DNA of 19,899 nt from Candidatus Bipolaricaulota bacterium (GTDB taxonomy: Bacteria; Bipolaricaulota; Bipolaricaulia; RBG-16-55-9; DRXL01): positions 1 through 19,899 of the forward strand of contig JAOAIA010000024.1 of assembly GCA_026414955.1 (NCBI GenBank), given 5' to 3'. The position numbers were made by a program, and so were the translations under genes. Below the pieces are notes generated by a model, which worked only from the letters and a program-made list of their open reading frames with translations, was not told where the DNA came from and searched no databases. How positions within the stretch are numbered: the stretch's first letter is position 1; each line of letters begins with the position of its first letter. This document shows, one piece after another, positions 1-7,131 of this stretch.

Positions 1-144
1 GTGATTGCCCAGGCGACCGCGTCAGGAGATTATTCGTTGCTCTTGGGGGCGACGCTCAGCATGGCCGTAACAGTCGTCTTGCTCAATAGACTCTTCTGGC
101 GACGGCTTTACCGTCTTGCCGAGGAACAGTATCGTCTGGAGTGA
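1..144 (+). CDS. ABC transporter permease, C-terminal fragment (NitT/TauT type)
   Basis: The first frame is open from the window edge and ends in TGA at 142-144, giving 47 residues of a protein whose start lies outside. The visible part has a hydrophobic stretch (LLLGATLSMAVTVVLLN) followed by a basic, aromatic tail containing FWRRLYRLAEE. This is how the last membrane helix and cytoplasmic tail of binding-protein-dependent permeases of the nitrate/sulfonate/taurine class look. The next gene starts three bases after the stop and encodes the matching ATPase, so the two are translationally coupled. The assignment rests mainly on that neighbour and on the RLYRLAEE-type tail; the EAA loop and substrate specificity cannot be seen. 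Confidence 0.75.
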   Translation: MIAQATASGDYSLLLGATLSMAVTVVLLNRLFWRRLYRLAEEQYRLE

Positions 145-147
145 GCC

Positions 148-1482
148 ATGACTGTGCCCTTGCTGGAGCTGCGTCACGTCACGCAGGTCTACGGGACACC
201 CCCGCGGCAGTTCACGGCGATTGAAGATACCAATCTTACGATCTGCGAAGGGGAATTTGTGACGCTCGTGGGGCCTTCAGGGTGTGGCAAGAGCACTTTG
301 CTGCGTATTATCACGGGGCTGCAGCGTCCCACCAGCGGGGAGGTCCTGTATCGCGGAACAGTGCTGGAGGGAGTCAACCCCCATGCGACGATCGTCTTTC
401 AGACGTTCGCGCTCTTCCCGTGGCTGACCGTGCAAGAGAACGTGGAAGTCGCGCTCAAAGCGCGTGGAGTGCCCCCGCGGCTCTGCGCGCAGCGGGCTAT
501 TGAACTCTTAGATCGTGTGGGATTGGACGGCTTCGAGAACGCGTATCCGCGGGAGCTGTCTGGGGGGATGCGTCAGAAGGTGGGCTTTGCCCGCGCTATG
601 GCCGTTGAGCCAGAACTGCTCTGTCTTGATGAGCCCTTCTCGGCTTTAGATGTGCTCAGCGCGGAAGCCCTCCGCGGCGAGTTGCTGGAGCTCTGGACGC
701 GAGGCCAGATCCCGACGCGGGCGATCTTGATGGTCACGCACAATATCGAAGAAGCCGTCTTCATGGCGGATCGCATTGTGGTGATGGACAAGGACCCTGG
801 GCGGATCATTGCGGACTTGCGAGTAGAATTGTCTCATCCGCGGCCGCGCAAGGCCGCTCCCTTCCTCGAGACTGTAGACCGAGTCTATGCTCTCCTCGCC
901 GGGCAGACGCAGCCAGAGCTCGTGGAGATAGGAGCGGCCCTCAGCGAACCGGGTCGCCCACGCACCCTCCCCAATATCAGCTTGAATAAGCTCGCCAGTC
1001 TCCTCGAGCGCCTCGCCGAGATGCCCCAATCCCGCGCTGATCTCTATCGGCTCCCTGAAGAACTTGCCCTCAGCTCCGATGCGCTGCTCTCCTTGACCGA
1101 TGCAGCAGAGTTGCTGGGGTTTGTCACCGTTGCTCACGGAGATATCACGTTGACACCGTTAGGACAAGCGTTCGCCGAGGCGAGCATTCAAGCGCGCAAG
1201 GAGATCTTCAGCAGCCGGATCCGACGGCTGCCCCTCTTCAGCTGGCTGTTGGAGATGCTCTGGGCCGCAGAGAACCACCAACTGCATCGCGACGTCGTGC
1301 TCACGACACTGGAGTCGAGGTTTCACCGTGAGGAGGCGGAGCGCCAGCTGGAGATCATCGTGACCTGGGGACGCTATGCGGAATTGCTCGCCTATGATGA
1401 CAGCACCCAGACGATCTCGCTTGATCCCACGGGGATCACGGCGCTCGTGCAGAGCGAGCTGGCCAAAGCCTTACAGAAATGA
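148..1482 (+). CDS. ABC transporter ATP-binding protein with AAA-associated C-terminal domain (NitT/TauT type)
   Basis: A 444-aa ATPase that would energise import of a nitrate-, sulfonate- or bicarbonate-like solute with the upstream permease. Walker A is GPSGCGKST (residues 42-50), the Q-loop Gln is at about 85, the signature LSGGM at 137-141, Walker B LLCLDEP at 157-163 with Glu162, and the H-loop His at about 198. Ordinary members end near residue 260. Here residues about 280-444 add a helical, winged-helix-like segment of the kind known as the AAA-associated C-terminal domain, found on a subset of NitT/TauT ATPases and thought to be regulatory. The start follows a GGAG site inside the end of the permease gene. 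The gene ends 42 bases from a convergent gene, with no strong terminator between. The substrate is not deducible. Confidence 0.9.
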   Translation: MTVPLLELRHVTQVYGTPPRQFTAIEDTNLTICEGEFVTLVGPSGCGKSTLLRIITGLQRPTSGEVLYRGTVLEGVNPHATIVFQTFALFPWLTVQENVEVALKARGVPPRLCAQRAIELLDRVGLDGFENAYPRELSGGMRQKVGFARAMAVEPELLCLDEPFSALDVLSAEALRGELLELWTRGQIPTRAILMVTHNIEEAVFMADRIVVMDKDPGRIIADLRVELSHPRPRKAAPFLETVDRVYALLAGQTQPELVEIGAALSEPGRPRTLPNISLNKLASLLERLAEMPQSRADLYRLPEELALSSDALLSLTDAAELLGFVTVAHGDITLTPLGQAFAEASIQARKEIFSSRIRRLPLFSWLLEMLWAAENHQLHRDVVLTTLESRFHREEAERQLEIIVTWGRYAELLAYDDSTQTISLDPTGITALVQSELAKALQK

Positions 1483-1524
1483 GCATCCGTACCTGTGGGC
1501 TGGCTCTGGGGGCGCTGGCGTCGG

Positions 1525-3579
1525 CTATGACTGCAACATCCCGCGAGCATCGACCGCCCACACCCCTGAGGGCAACGCTATCAAGGGGTTGATCTCGATT
1601 TCAGAGAGCTGTTCGTTCTCTAGCAGAATCTGAGAGATTGACAAGATCGTCTGGATGATCGCCGCACGATCCAGAGCTTCTCGGCCGCGCACCCTCTCAA
1701 GCAGAGATCGCCCGCGCAGCTCAGCCAGCATCTCTTCGGCGTCTTCGAGGGTGAGCGGGGCCACGCGAAATACGACATCGCTCAAGATCTCTGTAAAAAT
1801 CCCGCCAAGACCCACCATCACCACCGGCCCAAAAGTGGGATCGCGCTTGCCTCCGACGATCAGCTCTAGGCCATCGGTGACCATGCGCTGCACCAGCAGC
1901 CGCGCCCCAGCAAACCGTGCCAGGAGAGCCTGCGCAGCGCGTCGCACAGCATCAGGGTTCGCAAGATTGAGCACGACGCCGTCCACGTCGGTCTTGTGAG
2001 CTATCTCAGGAGAGAGAATTTTCAGCGCGACGGGGTAGCCGAGATTCGCGGCAGCGCGCGCGGCTGTGTCGGGAGTCTCTGCGATCTCCCACGGTGCAGT
2101 GGGAATCCCATGCTCTTGACAGAGTCGGAGTGCTCGATCAGCCGTGAGCACTTGCACATGGCGCCGATCTTGATAGATAAGACCGTTGAACTTAGAACTG
2201 TCGAACTGGAAACTCCGAACTGTCCTGCGGTGCCACCGTCGCGAAGCGGCCAGCCCGCAGAATGCCAACTCGATCTCGGTAAAGACCGGCATCGCAAGCT
2301 CGCGTTGCAATTCTTGGGCTTCGTGGCCCTGAGCGAAGACGCACAGGGCTATAGGAATATCCGATGTGTGCATAATTTCTGCAACGCGATGGGCGAGCTG
2401 ACGCGCTCGCGGCGCTTCCAGCGCACTGTATGTGTTAATGAGCACGATAGCATCCGGTGCCAGGGTGTGCAAACACTCTTCGACGATATGAGCGTAGAGA
2501 TCAAAATCGAAGATGGTGCCTAAGTCAAGGGGGTTGGTCAGTCGAATGACATCGGCGCGGGAGAGCGCCCGGATCTTTTCGGTGAGCTTGTGCGGCAGCT
2601 CTGCGAGGCGAAAGCCATAGTGCTCCGCGGCATCGGCGGCGACGACGGCGTGGCCGCCCGACCGCGAGATGATCACCACAGTATCGCCGCGCACAGGTGG
2701 CAGAGTCAGCCCCTGAGCCATCGCTACGGCTTCGTCAAAGCTCTCGGCGCGTAAGATTCCGGCTTGGCGGAATGCTCCCGTTACGATGCGGTCATCGCTG
2801 GCTAACGCTGCCGTGTGCGAGAACGCGATGCTTTGACTGGCTTGACCGCGATTCGCTTTGTGCACGATCAAGGGTTTTTGAGAAGAGCGGGCTAACTCGA
2901 CCAGACGCCGCCCATCGCTCATAGACTCCAAATAGAGACAGAGCATCTTCGTCTCCGGGTCTGCTAAGAGATATTCGAGATAATCCGTCTCGTCGAGATC
3001 GGCCTTGTTGCCAATGCTGATCACTTTACTGACGCCGACCCTTGCTTCTGAGAGCTTATCTAAATACGTGATGGAGATGCCCCCGCTCTGGGAGATGACC
3101 GAAGCGCCCCCGCGTCGCACGCTCCGAGGGTCAATGGGCGCGAAGGGCAGGCAGAGCCCCGCTTCTAGGTTGATAACGCTGATACAGTTTGGCCCAACAA
3201 AGCGAATCCCGTAGCGACGCGCTATGCTTTTGAGTTCTTCTTCAAGCTGGCGGCCACGCTCGGAGAACTCACTGAAGCCCCCAGATTCGATCACGACCTG
3301 TAAGATCTTTTTCTGCCCACATTGTTCGACGAGAGTCGGGACGGTCTCTGCGGGCGTCAGAATCACTGCGAGATCCAATCCATCAGGGACTTCATCGAGA
3401 GAGGCGACGATGGGGATATCATAAATCTTTCCGGGCCGACGCCCGACTGCATAGAGATCGCCCGTGTATCCGAAAGCCCGTAGGTTCGCGATGATAAAGC
3501 GCGCGAGATTATCTGGTCGTTCCGAGACCCCAATCACGACAAGGCTGCGGGGAGCAAAAATCTTCCGCAAGAATTCCAT
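1525..3579 (-). CDS. ADP-forming acyl-CoA (acetyl-CoA) synthetase, fused alpha-beta subunits
   Basis: Interconverts acyl-CoA + ADP + Pi with a carboxylic acid + CoA + ATP, a substrate-level phosphorylation route common in archaea and some fermentative bacteria. The 684-aa protein has, in order, a CoA-binding Rossmann domain (from about residue 8, VVIGVS), ligase-CoA domains with GPN at 129-131 and the probable phosphohistidine His255 in SHTAALA, and a C-terminal ATP-grasp domain (about 475-684) with the second conserved His528 in AHKTDVDGV and a glycine-rich GLGGIFTE stretch. I chose the ATG at 3577-3579 because the protein then begins MEFLRKIFAPRS, as family members do, with AGAGAG upstream; an ATG 15 codons earlier is open but unlikely. 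The linker at residues 452-467 holds a repeat-derived insertion. Acetate is the commonest substrate; longer or branched acids are possible. Confidence 0.9.
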   Translation of the reverse strand: MEFLRKIFAPRSLVVIGVSERPDNLARFIIANLRAFGYTGDLYAVGRRPGKIYDIPIVASLDEVPDGLDLAVILTPAETVPTLVEQCGQKKILQVVIESGGFSEFSERGRQLEEELKSIARRYGIRFVGPNCISVINLEAGLCLPFAPIDPRSVRRGGASVISQSGGISITYLDKLSEARVGVSKVISIGNKADLDETDYLEYLLADPETKMLCLYLESMSDGRRLVELARSSQKPLIVHKANRGQASQSIAFSHTAALASDDRIVTGAFRQAGILRAESFDEAVAMAQGLTLPPVRGDTVVIISRSGGHAVVAADAAEHYGFRLAELPHKLTEKIRALSRADVIRLTNPLDLGTIFDFDLYAHIVEECLHTLAPDAIVLINTYSALEAPRARQLAHRVAEIMHTSDIPIALCVFAQGHEAQELQRELAMPVFTEIELAFCGLAASRRWHRRTVRSFQFDSSKFNGLIYQDRRHVQVLTADRALRLCQEHGIPTAPWEIAETPDTAARAAANLGYPVALKILSPEIAHKTDVDGVVLNLANPDAVRRAAQALLARFAGARLLVQRMVTDGLELIVGGKRDPTFGPVVMVGLGGIFTEILSDVVFRVAPLTLEDAEEMLAELRGRSLLERVRGREALDRAAIIQTILSISQILLENEQLSEIEINPLIALPSGVWAVDARGMLQS
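2187..2222. repeat. Degenerate GAACT-rich short repeat inside the acyl-CoA synthetase gene
   Basis: GAACT occurs four times in 36 bases (starting near 2188, 2196, 2203 and 2217), spaced 7 to 14 bases apart. On the coding strand this is a run of AGTTC units translated as residues RSFQFDSSKFN. It sits exactly in the linker between the alpha-like and beta-like halves of the enzyme, where length varies between homologues. It is in frame and leaves the gene intact. It looks like simple-sequence or dispersed-repeat material rather than ancestral protein sequence. Confidence 0.5.
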
Positions 3580-3647
3580 ACTTACTCTCTTTGTATAGTA
3601 CTGCAGACGCGCACCGAAGCGCAAACAGAAAGAACAGAAAGGGAGAG

Positions 3648-3676
3648 TTGCACGTATGCTGAGAATCTGCTATTGT
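3648..3676 (+). promoter_or_regulatory. Candidate sigma-70-like promoter for the zinc-ribbon/YyaL genes
   Basis: TTGCAC (3648-3653), 17 bases, TATTGT (3671-3676). The predicted start near 3683 would give a leader of about 110 bases before the zinc-ribbon gene. It lies in the gap between that gene and the divergent acyl-CoA synthetase. The match is moderate and unsupported by any other evidence. Confidence 0.45.
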
Positions 3677-3730
3677 TATGCACGAGGGACGAAATGAACC
3701 CAGGGCCCGACTCGCTCAGACTCTCCCAGC

Positions 3731-3775
3731 GCGACGAAGCCAAAGAGCTTCTTTCGCCCTCTATTATTATTTTTC
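3731..3775 (+). terminator. Leader hairpin followed by T-rich tract (attenuator-like)
   Basis: GAAGC (3736-3740) pairs with GCTTC (3747-3751), and GCGA (3731-3734) with TCGC (3754-3757), across small internal loops. A T-rich run including ATTATTATTTTT (about 3763-3774) follows. The unit lies between the candidate promoter and the ribosome-binding site of the zinc-ribbon gene, so it could be a leader attenuator, or just a weak stem. No leader peptide stands out. Confidence 0.35.
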
Positions 3776-3791
3776 AGGGGGGTGAAGCTCT

Positions 3792-3980
3792 ATGGCCTTC
3801 GGACAACGGAAGATGCACGACGTTGCTCATTTGGGACTGAAGTGTGCCAGTTGCGGCGTGGCGATCACAGAACTGCCATTCCAGCCCAGTTCCGACCGGC
3901 CGGTCTACTGCCGTGAGTGCGCGCGCAAGCGCAGCCCACGCGGCAGCAGCTCCGGGCGCGGACCATCCCGTCGTTATTAG
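3792..3980 (+). CDS. Small zinc-ribbon protein (two CxxC motifs)
   Basis: A 62-aa protein with CASC and CREC pairs separated by 18 residues, a four-cysteine pattern that would bind one zinc ion. It resembles the family of short proteins described as CxxC-x17-CxxC, whose role is unknown. The C-terminal tail is rich in Arg, Ser and Gly (KRSPRGSSSGRG), suggesting contact with nucleic acid or acidic partners. A strong site, AGGGGGGTGA, ends six bases before the ATG and supports expression. It lies 67 bases before the YyaL-like gene on the same strand and probably shares its transcript. No catalytic motif is visible. Confidence 0.8.
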   Translation: MAFGQRKMHDVAHLGLKCASCGVAITELPFQPSSDRPVYCRECARKRSPRGSSSGRGPSRRY

Positions 3981-3997
3981 TGAGCAGAGTACGTGCT

Positions 3998-4020
3998 GGG
4001 GCAGGGGAGCACCCTGCCCC
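3998..4020 (+). other. Perfect 9-bp hairpin between zinc-ribbon and YyaL genes
   Basis: GGGGCAGGG (3998-4006) pairs perfectly with CCCTGCCCC (4012-4020) around a five-base loop. No T-run follows, so it is not a classic terminator. It could protect the upstream message from decay or reduce read-through into the next gene, whose start codon is 27 bases further on. Confidence 0.55.
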
Positions 4021-4047
4021 GCCTCTCTCAAGCAAGAAAGGAAAAGC

Positions 4048-6093
4048 ATGGCCAAGATCCCAAATCGCCTCATCCATGAGACTAGTCCCTATCTGCTCCA
4101 GCACGCCCATAACCCCGTTGATTGGTATCCCTGGGGCGCAGAAGCCCTCCAGAAAGCCCAACGCGAGGGCAAGCCCATCATGCTCTCGATTGGCTATTCG
4201 GCATGTCACTGGTGCCACGTGATGGAGCGCGAGTCCTTCGAGAACGACGAGATCGCCCAGTATCTCAACGAGCACTTCGTCAGCATCAAGGTTGATCGCG
4301 AGGAGCGCCCCGACATTGACGAGATCTATATGACGGCCGTGCAGGTGTTGACGGGCCAAGGCGGCTGGCCCTTAACAGTCTTTCTCACCCCAGATTTGAA
4401 GCCCTTTTATGGGGGCACCTACTTTCCCCCCGAAGACCGCTGGGGCCGCCCAGGCTTGCTCACTGTGCTGAGAGCCATTGTCGAGTTATATCAAAAAGAG
4501 CATGAGAAGATCGTCGAGCAAGCCGAACGGCTCACACAGTATCTGAGCGCGCTGCAACAGCCCAGGTCCAGCTCAGGGTTGCTCACTCCCGATCTCTTAC
4601 AGCGGGCGTATCTGGCGTCGTTGCAGAGCTTCGACCGCGAGCACGGCGGCTTTGGCGGCGCACCGAAATTCCCCCATAGCTTAGAATTGAGTCTCTTACT
4701 GCGCTATTGGCATCGCACAAAAGATTCTGATGCGTTGCAGATCGTCGAGCTGTCACTGGAGAAGATGGCGCGCGGGGGTATCTATGATCAAGTCGGCGGC
4801 GGATTTCATCGCTATTGCATAGACGCTCAATGGCGCATCCCGCACTTCGAGAAGATGCTCTACGACAACGCGCTCCTGGTCTGGACCTATCTCGAAGCCT
4901 ATCAGGTGACGAAGAAACCGCTCTATCGTCGCATTGTCGAGGAGACGCTCGACTATGTCATGCGGGAGATGACCAGCCCTGAAGGGGGCTTTTTCGCGTC
5001 TCAAGATGCCGACAGCCCCGACGGCGAAGGGGCGTTTTACGTCTGGACGCCTGACGAGATCATAGCTGTGCTCGGCCCCGAAGATGGAGTACGGGCGTGT
5101 GAATACTTCGGTGTTACGGAGCCGGGCGCAAACGTCCTCTATCAGCCGGACCCTCTCCCCTGGGAGGGAGAGGGGGGAGGGGTGAGGGGTGAGGGGATGA
5201 GCGAAGCTTGGCTGGCCCGCGTGCGCGCGCGGCTCCTTGAGGCGCGGGAACGCCGAGAGAAGCCCAGCCGCGACGAGAAGATCCTCACGGCGTGGAACGG
5301 CCTGATGATCTCAGCATGCGCACGGGCGTACCAAGTCTTGGGACGCGAAGAGTATCTGCGTGCGGCTCAAGACGCGGCACACTTCTGCCTGGCGCATCTT
5401 CAGAAAGACGGCGCGCTCAAGCGCAGCTACAAAGACGGCCAAGCCAAGTTCAATGCGTATCTCGAAGACTATGCGTTTCTCATCACGGCGCTGCTCGATC
5501 TCTATGAGTCGGACTTCGATCCGCGCTGGATACGAGAAGCGAAAGCGCTGAGCGCAACGATGGTGAAAAAGTTCTGGGACGAAAGCGCGGGAGGGTTCTT
5601 CTTCACCAGCGCAGATCACGAGAGGCTTCCGGTGCGCCCGAAGAGCTTCTCTGACGGCGCGACGCCATCGGGAAATTCTGCGGCGACGATGGCGCTGCTG
5701 CGCCTGGCCGAGCTGACTGATGACACGACGCTGCGGGCAAAAGCTGAGCAGACGCTGCGCGTGTGCCGCGACTTTATGGAGCAAGCCCCGCAGGCGCTCT
5801 CGTATATGCTGAGCGCGCTCGATTTCTATCTGGGGCCGGTGACGCAGATTGCCGTCGTGGGGGCCAAGGGCGAGGCACGGACGCAAAAATTTTTAGAGAT
5901 AGTTCGCACGCGCTTTCTCCCGGATAAAATTATCGCGTTGGGCGGGCCGGATGACCCTGAGGGCGCGGCATTCATCCCGCTCTTGCAGGGGAAGAGCTTG
6001 GTGAACAATGCTCCAGCGGTCTATATCTGTCAGAACTATTCGTGCCGGGCACCGATCACGGAGGTCACCCACTTAGAGAGCACTTTGGGGTGA
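4048..6093 (+). CDS. YyaL/SSP411-type thioredoxin-domain protein (DUF255)
   Basis: A 681-aa protein of the widespread YyaL family (human homologue spermatogenesis-associated protein 20). The N-terminal thioredoxin-fold domain starts NRLIHETSPYLLQHAHNPVD and carries CHWC (Cys53, Cys56). The rest is an alpha/alpha barrel resembling N-acylglucosamine 2-epimerases and glycosidases, with DEKILTAWNGLMI and PSGNSAA conserved. The cellular role is unsettled; redox or sugar chemistry has been proposed. I chose the ATG at 4048, after an AAAGGAAAAG site, because family members begin at this motif; the frame is open further upstream but overlaps the zinc-ribbon gene. Residues 368-383 derive from a palindromic repeat inserted in frame, in the variable loop before the AWNGL block. 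The barrel continues normally after it, so the protein is probably functional. Confidence 0.9.
   Translation: MAKIPNRLIHETSPYLLQHAHNPVDWYPWGAEALQKAQREGKPIMLSIGYSACHWCHVMERESFENDEIAQYLNEHFVSIKVDREERPDIDEIYMTAVQVLTGQGGWPLTVFLTPDLKPFYGGTYFPPEDRWGRPGLLTVLRAIVELYQKEHEKIVEQAERLTQYLSALQQPRSSSGLLTPDLLQRAYLASLQSFDREHGGFGGAPKFPHSLELSLLLRYWHRTKDSDALQIVELSLEKMARGGIYDQVGGGFHRYCIDAQWRIPHFEKMLYDNALLVWTYLEAYQVTKKPLYRRIVEETLDYVMREMTSPEGGFFASQDADSPDGEGAFYVWTPDEIIAVLGPEDGVRACEYFGVTEPGANVLYQPDPLPWEGEGGGVRGEGMSEAWLARVRARLLEARERREKPSRDEKILTAWNGLMISACARAYQVLGREEYLRAAQDAAHFCLAHLQKDGALKRSYKDGQAKFNAYLEDYAFLITALLDLYESDFDPRWIREAKALSATMVKKFWDESAGGFFFTSADHERLPVRPKSFSDGATPSGNSAATMALLRLAELTDDTTLRAKAEQTLRVCRDFMEQAPQALSYMLSALDFYLGPVTQIAVVGAKGEARTQKFLEIVRTRFLPDKIIALGGPDDPEGAAFIPLLQGKSLVNNAPAVYICQNYSCRAPITEVTHLESTLG
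5151..5196. repeat. Palindromic CTCTCCC/GGGAGAG element within a coding region
   Basis: CCCTCTCCC (5151-5159) pairs perfectly with GGGAGAGGG (5166-5174) around six bases, followed by GA-rich sequence and two TGAGGGG units (5183-5189, 5190-5196). In frame it reads DPLPWEGEGGGVRGEG. Similar C/T-G/A palindromes recur in this window: the hairpin at 9106-9134 and the purine run near 12559-12580. This suggests a dispersed genomic repeat family, of which this copy is translated. Confidence 0.75.
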
Positions 6094-6102
6094 TAAAAAA
6101 CT

Positions 6103-6176
6103 TGGCTGGGAGAGGAGGATTCGAACCCCCACAAGCAGGTCCAGAGCCTGCTGTCCTACCGTTAGACGATCTCCCA
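6103..6176 (-). tRNA. tRNA-Gln (anticodon CUG)
   Basis: On the minus strand the sequence folds as a complete tRNA. The acceptor stem is TGGGAGA with TCTCCCA. A D-arm contains AACGGTA. The anticodon stem GCAGG/CCTGC encloses loop CTCTGGA, with CTG at 6144-6142. The T-arm GGGGG/CCTCC has loop TTCGAAT. The discriminator G and CCA are encoded (6106-6103). A CUG anticodon reads glutamine CAG codons. The weak first pair (T-A) and the overall sequence fit bacterial tRNA-Gln. It stands alone, divergent from yicC, with its own strong promoter. Confidence 0.96.
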
Positions 6177-6186
6177 ATGCGTCATT

Positions 6187-6215
6187 ATGATAGCTGAGAA
6201 CGGCCCGCTTGTCAA
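6187..6215 (-). promoter_or_regulatory. Promoter of tRNA-Gln
   Basis: On the minus strand, TTGACA (6215-6210), a 17-base spacer and TATCAT (6192-6187) form a near-consensus sigma-70-type promoter. The predicted start is a few bases before the mature tRNA 5' end at 6176, as expected for a single tRNA gene. The -35 box is one arm of the inverted repeat at 6209-6229. Confidence 0.8.
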
Positions 6216-6229
6216 GCCCCGCTTGACAA
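6209..6229. repeat. Perfect inverted repeat carrying two divergent -35 boxes
   Basis: TTGTCAAGC (6209-6217) and GCTTGACAA (6221-6229) are perfect 9-bp inverted copies separated by CCC. Each arm contains TTGACA facing outward: the left arm serves tRNA-Gln and the right arm serves yicC. The symmetry could be a regulator site, or simply result from back-to-back promoters. Polymerase binding at one should exclude the other, because the -35 boxes are only seven bases apart. Confidence 0.85.
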
Positions 6230-6252
6230 CCTTGCCGCTCTTGCATTACCCT
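6223..6252 (+). promoter_or_regulatory. Promoter of yicC-gmk, probably leaderless
   Basis: Consensus TTGACA (6223-6228), 18 bases, then TACCCT (6247-6252), a TANNNT-type -10. Only five bases separate the -10 box from the yicC ATG (6258), so transcription would start at or next to the start codon. No Shine-Dalgarno sequence is present, which agrees with a leaderless message. Confidence 0.65.
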
Positions 6253-6257
6253 AAAGT

Positions 6258-7127
6258 ATGATCCGCAGCATGACCGGCTATGGGCACGCCCAACGCCAAA
6301 GCCCTACCGAAACGGTCACCGTCTCCGTGAAGACTCTCAATCACAAGTATCTCGATCTTAAAGTCTCTGGGCTGGAAGCCCATCCCGCCCTAGAGCTGAA
6401 AGTCCAAGAGATCACCGGACAGCTCTTCTCGCGTGGACGCATCGAGGTCTCTATTGCAATAGAGCGTCGTGGCTTAGCCCCGCTCACGCTCAACCCGGAG
6501 ATCGCCCGCGCCTATGCCACAGCCCTCCAGCAGCTTGCCCAAGACTTGCACCTTGAAGGGAATCTCTCCCTCGACACCCTCTTGAGATTGGAGGGCGTCC
6601 TGCACCGCTCCGCAGAACCGGAGACAGAGCTGTGGGAGCGCATCGAGCCGGCCTTGAGAGAAGCCCTCACCCACGTCCAAGCCAGCCGTGCTCGTGAGGG
6701 CCAGCTTCTCGCTGAGGAATTGCTGCAGATTGTGTCGCTGCTGGAGCGCGAGCTTGCCAAGATCGAGCAAAGTGCCCCTAGCGTCAAGAAGCTCTATAAA
6801 GAGCGTCTGCGGGAGCGCGTGCGCGAACTCACCGACAGCACCGGTGAACTCGACGAGGGACGGCTGGAGATGGAGGTGGCGCTCCTGGCCGAGCGCGCAG
6901 ATATTACCGAAGAGATCGCGCGTTTGAAGATGCACCTTCAGGCGGCGCGTCAAGCGATAGCCGGACCGGAGCCTGCCGGACGGCTCTTAGATTTCTTAGC
7001 GCAAGAGCTGGCCCGCGAAGCCAACACGATCTCTGCGAAAGCGAAAGACGCCCAGATCATCTCGTGTGTCCTGGAGATGAAGTCTCTCATAGAAAAATTC
7101 CGCGAGCAAGCGCGCAACGTCGAATGA
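6258..7127 (+). CDS. yicC: YicC family endoribonuclease
   Basis: A 289-aa protein, the usual YicC length, beginning with the family hallmark MIRSMTGYG and ending in the conserved C-terminal block (EANTISAKAKDAQI to FREQARNVE), with GRIEVSI in the N-terminal domain. E. coli YicC is an endoribonuclease implicated in decay of small RNAs; the family is found in most bacterial phyla. The middle (about residues 115-200) is charged and helical. It is followed four bases later by gmk, a classical pairing, so the two are almost certainly one operon. There is no ribosome-binding site ahead of the ATG, and the promoter abuts the start, so I expect a leaderless transcript. Confidence 0.95.
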   Translation: MIRSMTGYGHAQRQSPTETVTVSVKTLNHKYLDLKVSGLEAHPALELKVQEITGQLFSRGRIEVSIAIERRGLAPLTLNPEIARAYATALQQLAQDLHLEGNLSLDTLLRLEGVLHRSAEPETELWERIEPALREALTHVQASRAREGQLLAEELLQIVSLLERELAKIEQSAPSVKKLYKERLRERVRELTDSTGELDEGRLEMEVALLAERADITEEIARLKMHLQAARQAIAGPEPAGRLLDFLAQELAREANTISAKAKDAQIISCVLEMKSLIEKFREQARNVE

Positions 7128-7131
7128 AGCT

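Noticed and set aside
2022..2523. Open frames on both strands within the acyl-CoA synthetase gene
   Set aside because: The enzyme's reading frame is continuous and conserved on both sides; these are overlapping frames caused by base composition.
3696..3830. A 44-codon frame starting at the ATG near 3696 as a leader peptide
   Set aside because: It overlaps the zinc-ribbon gene out of frame, has no good ribosome site and shows no run of regulatory codons.
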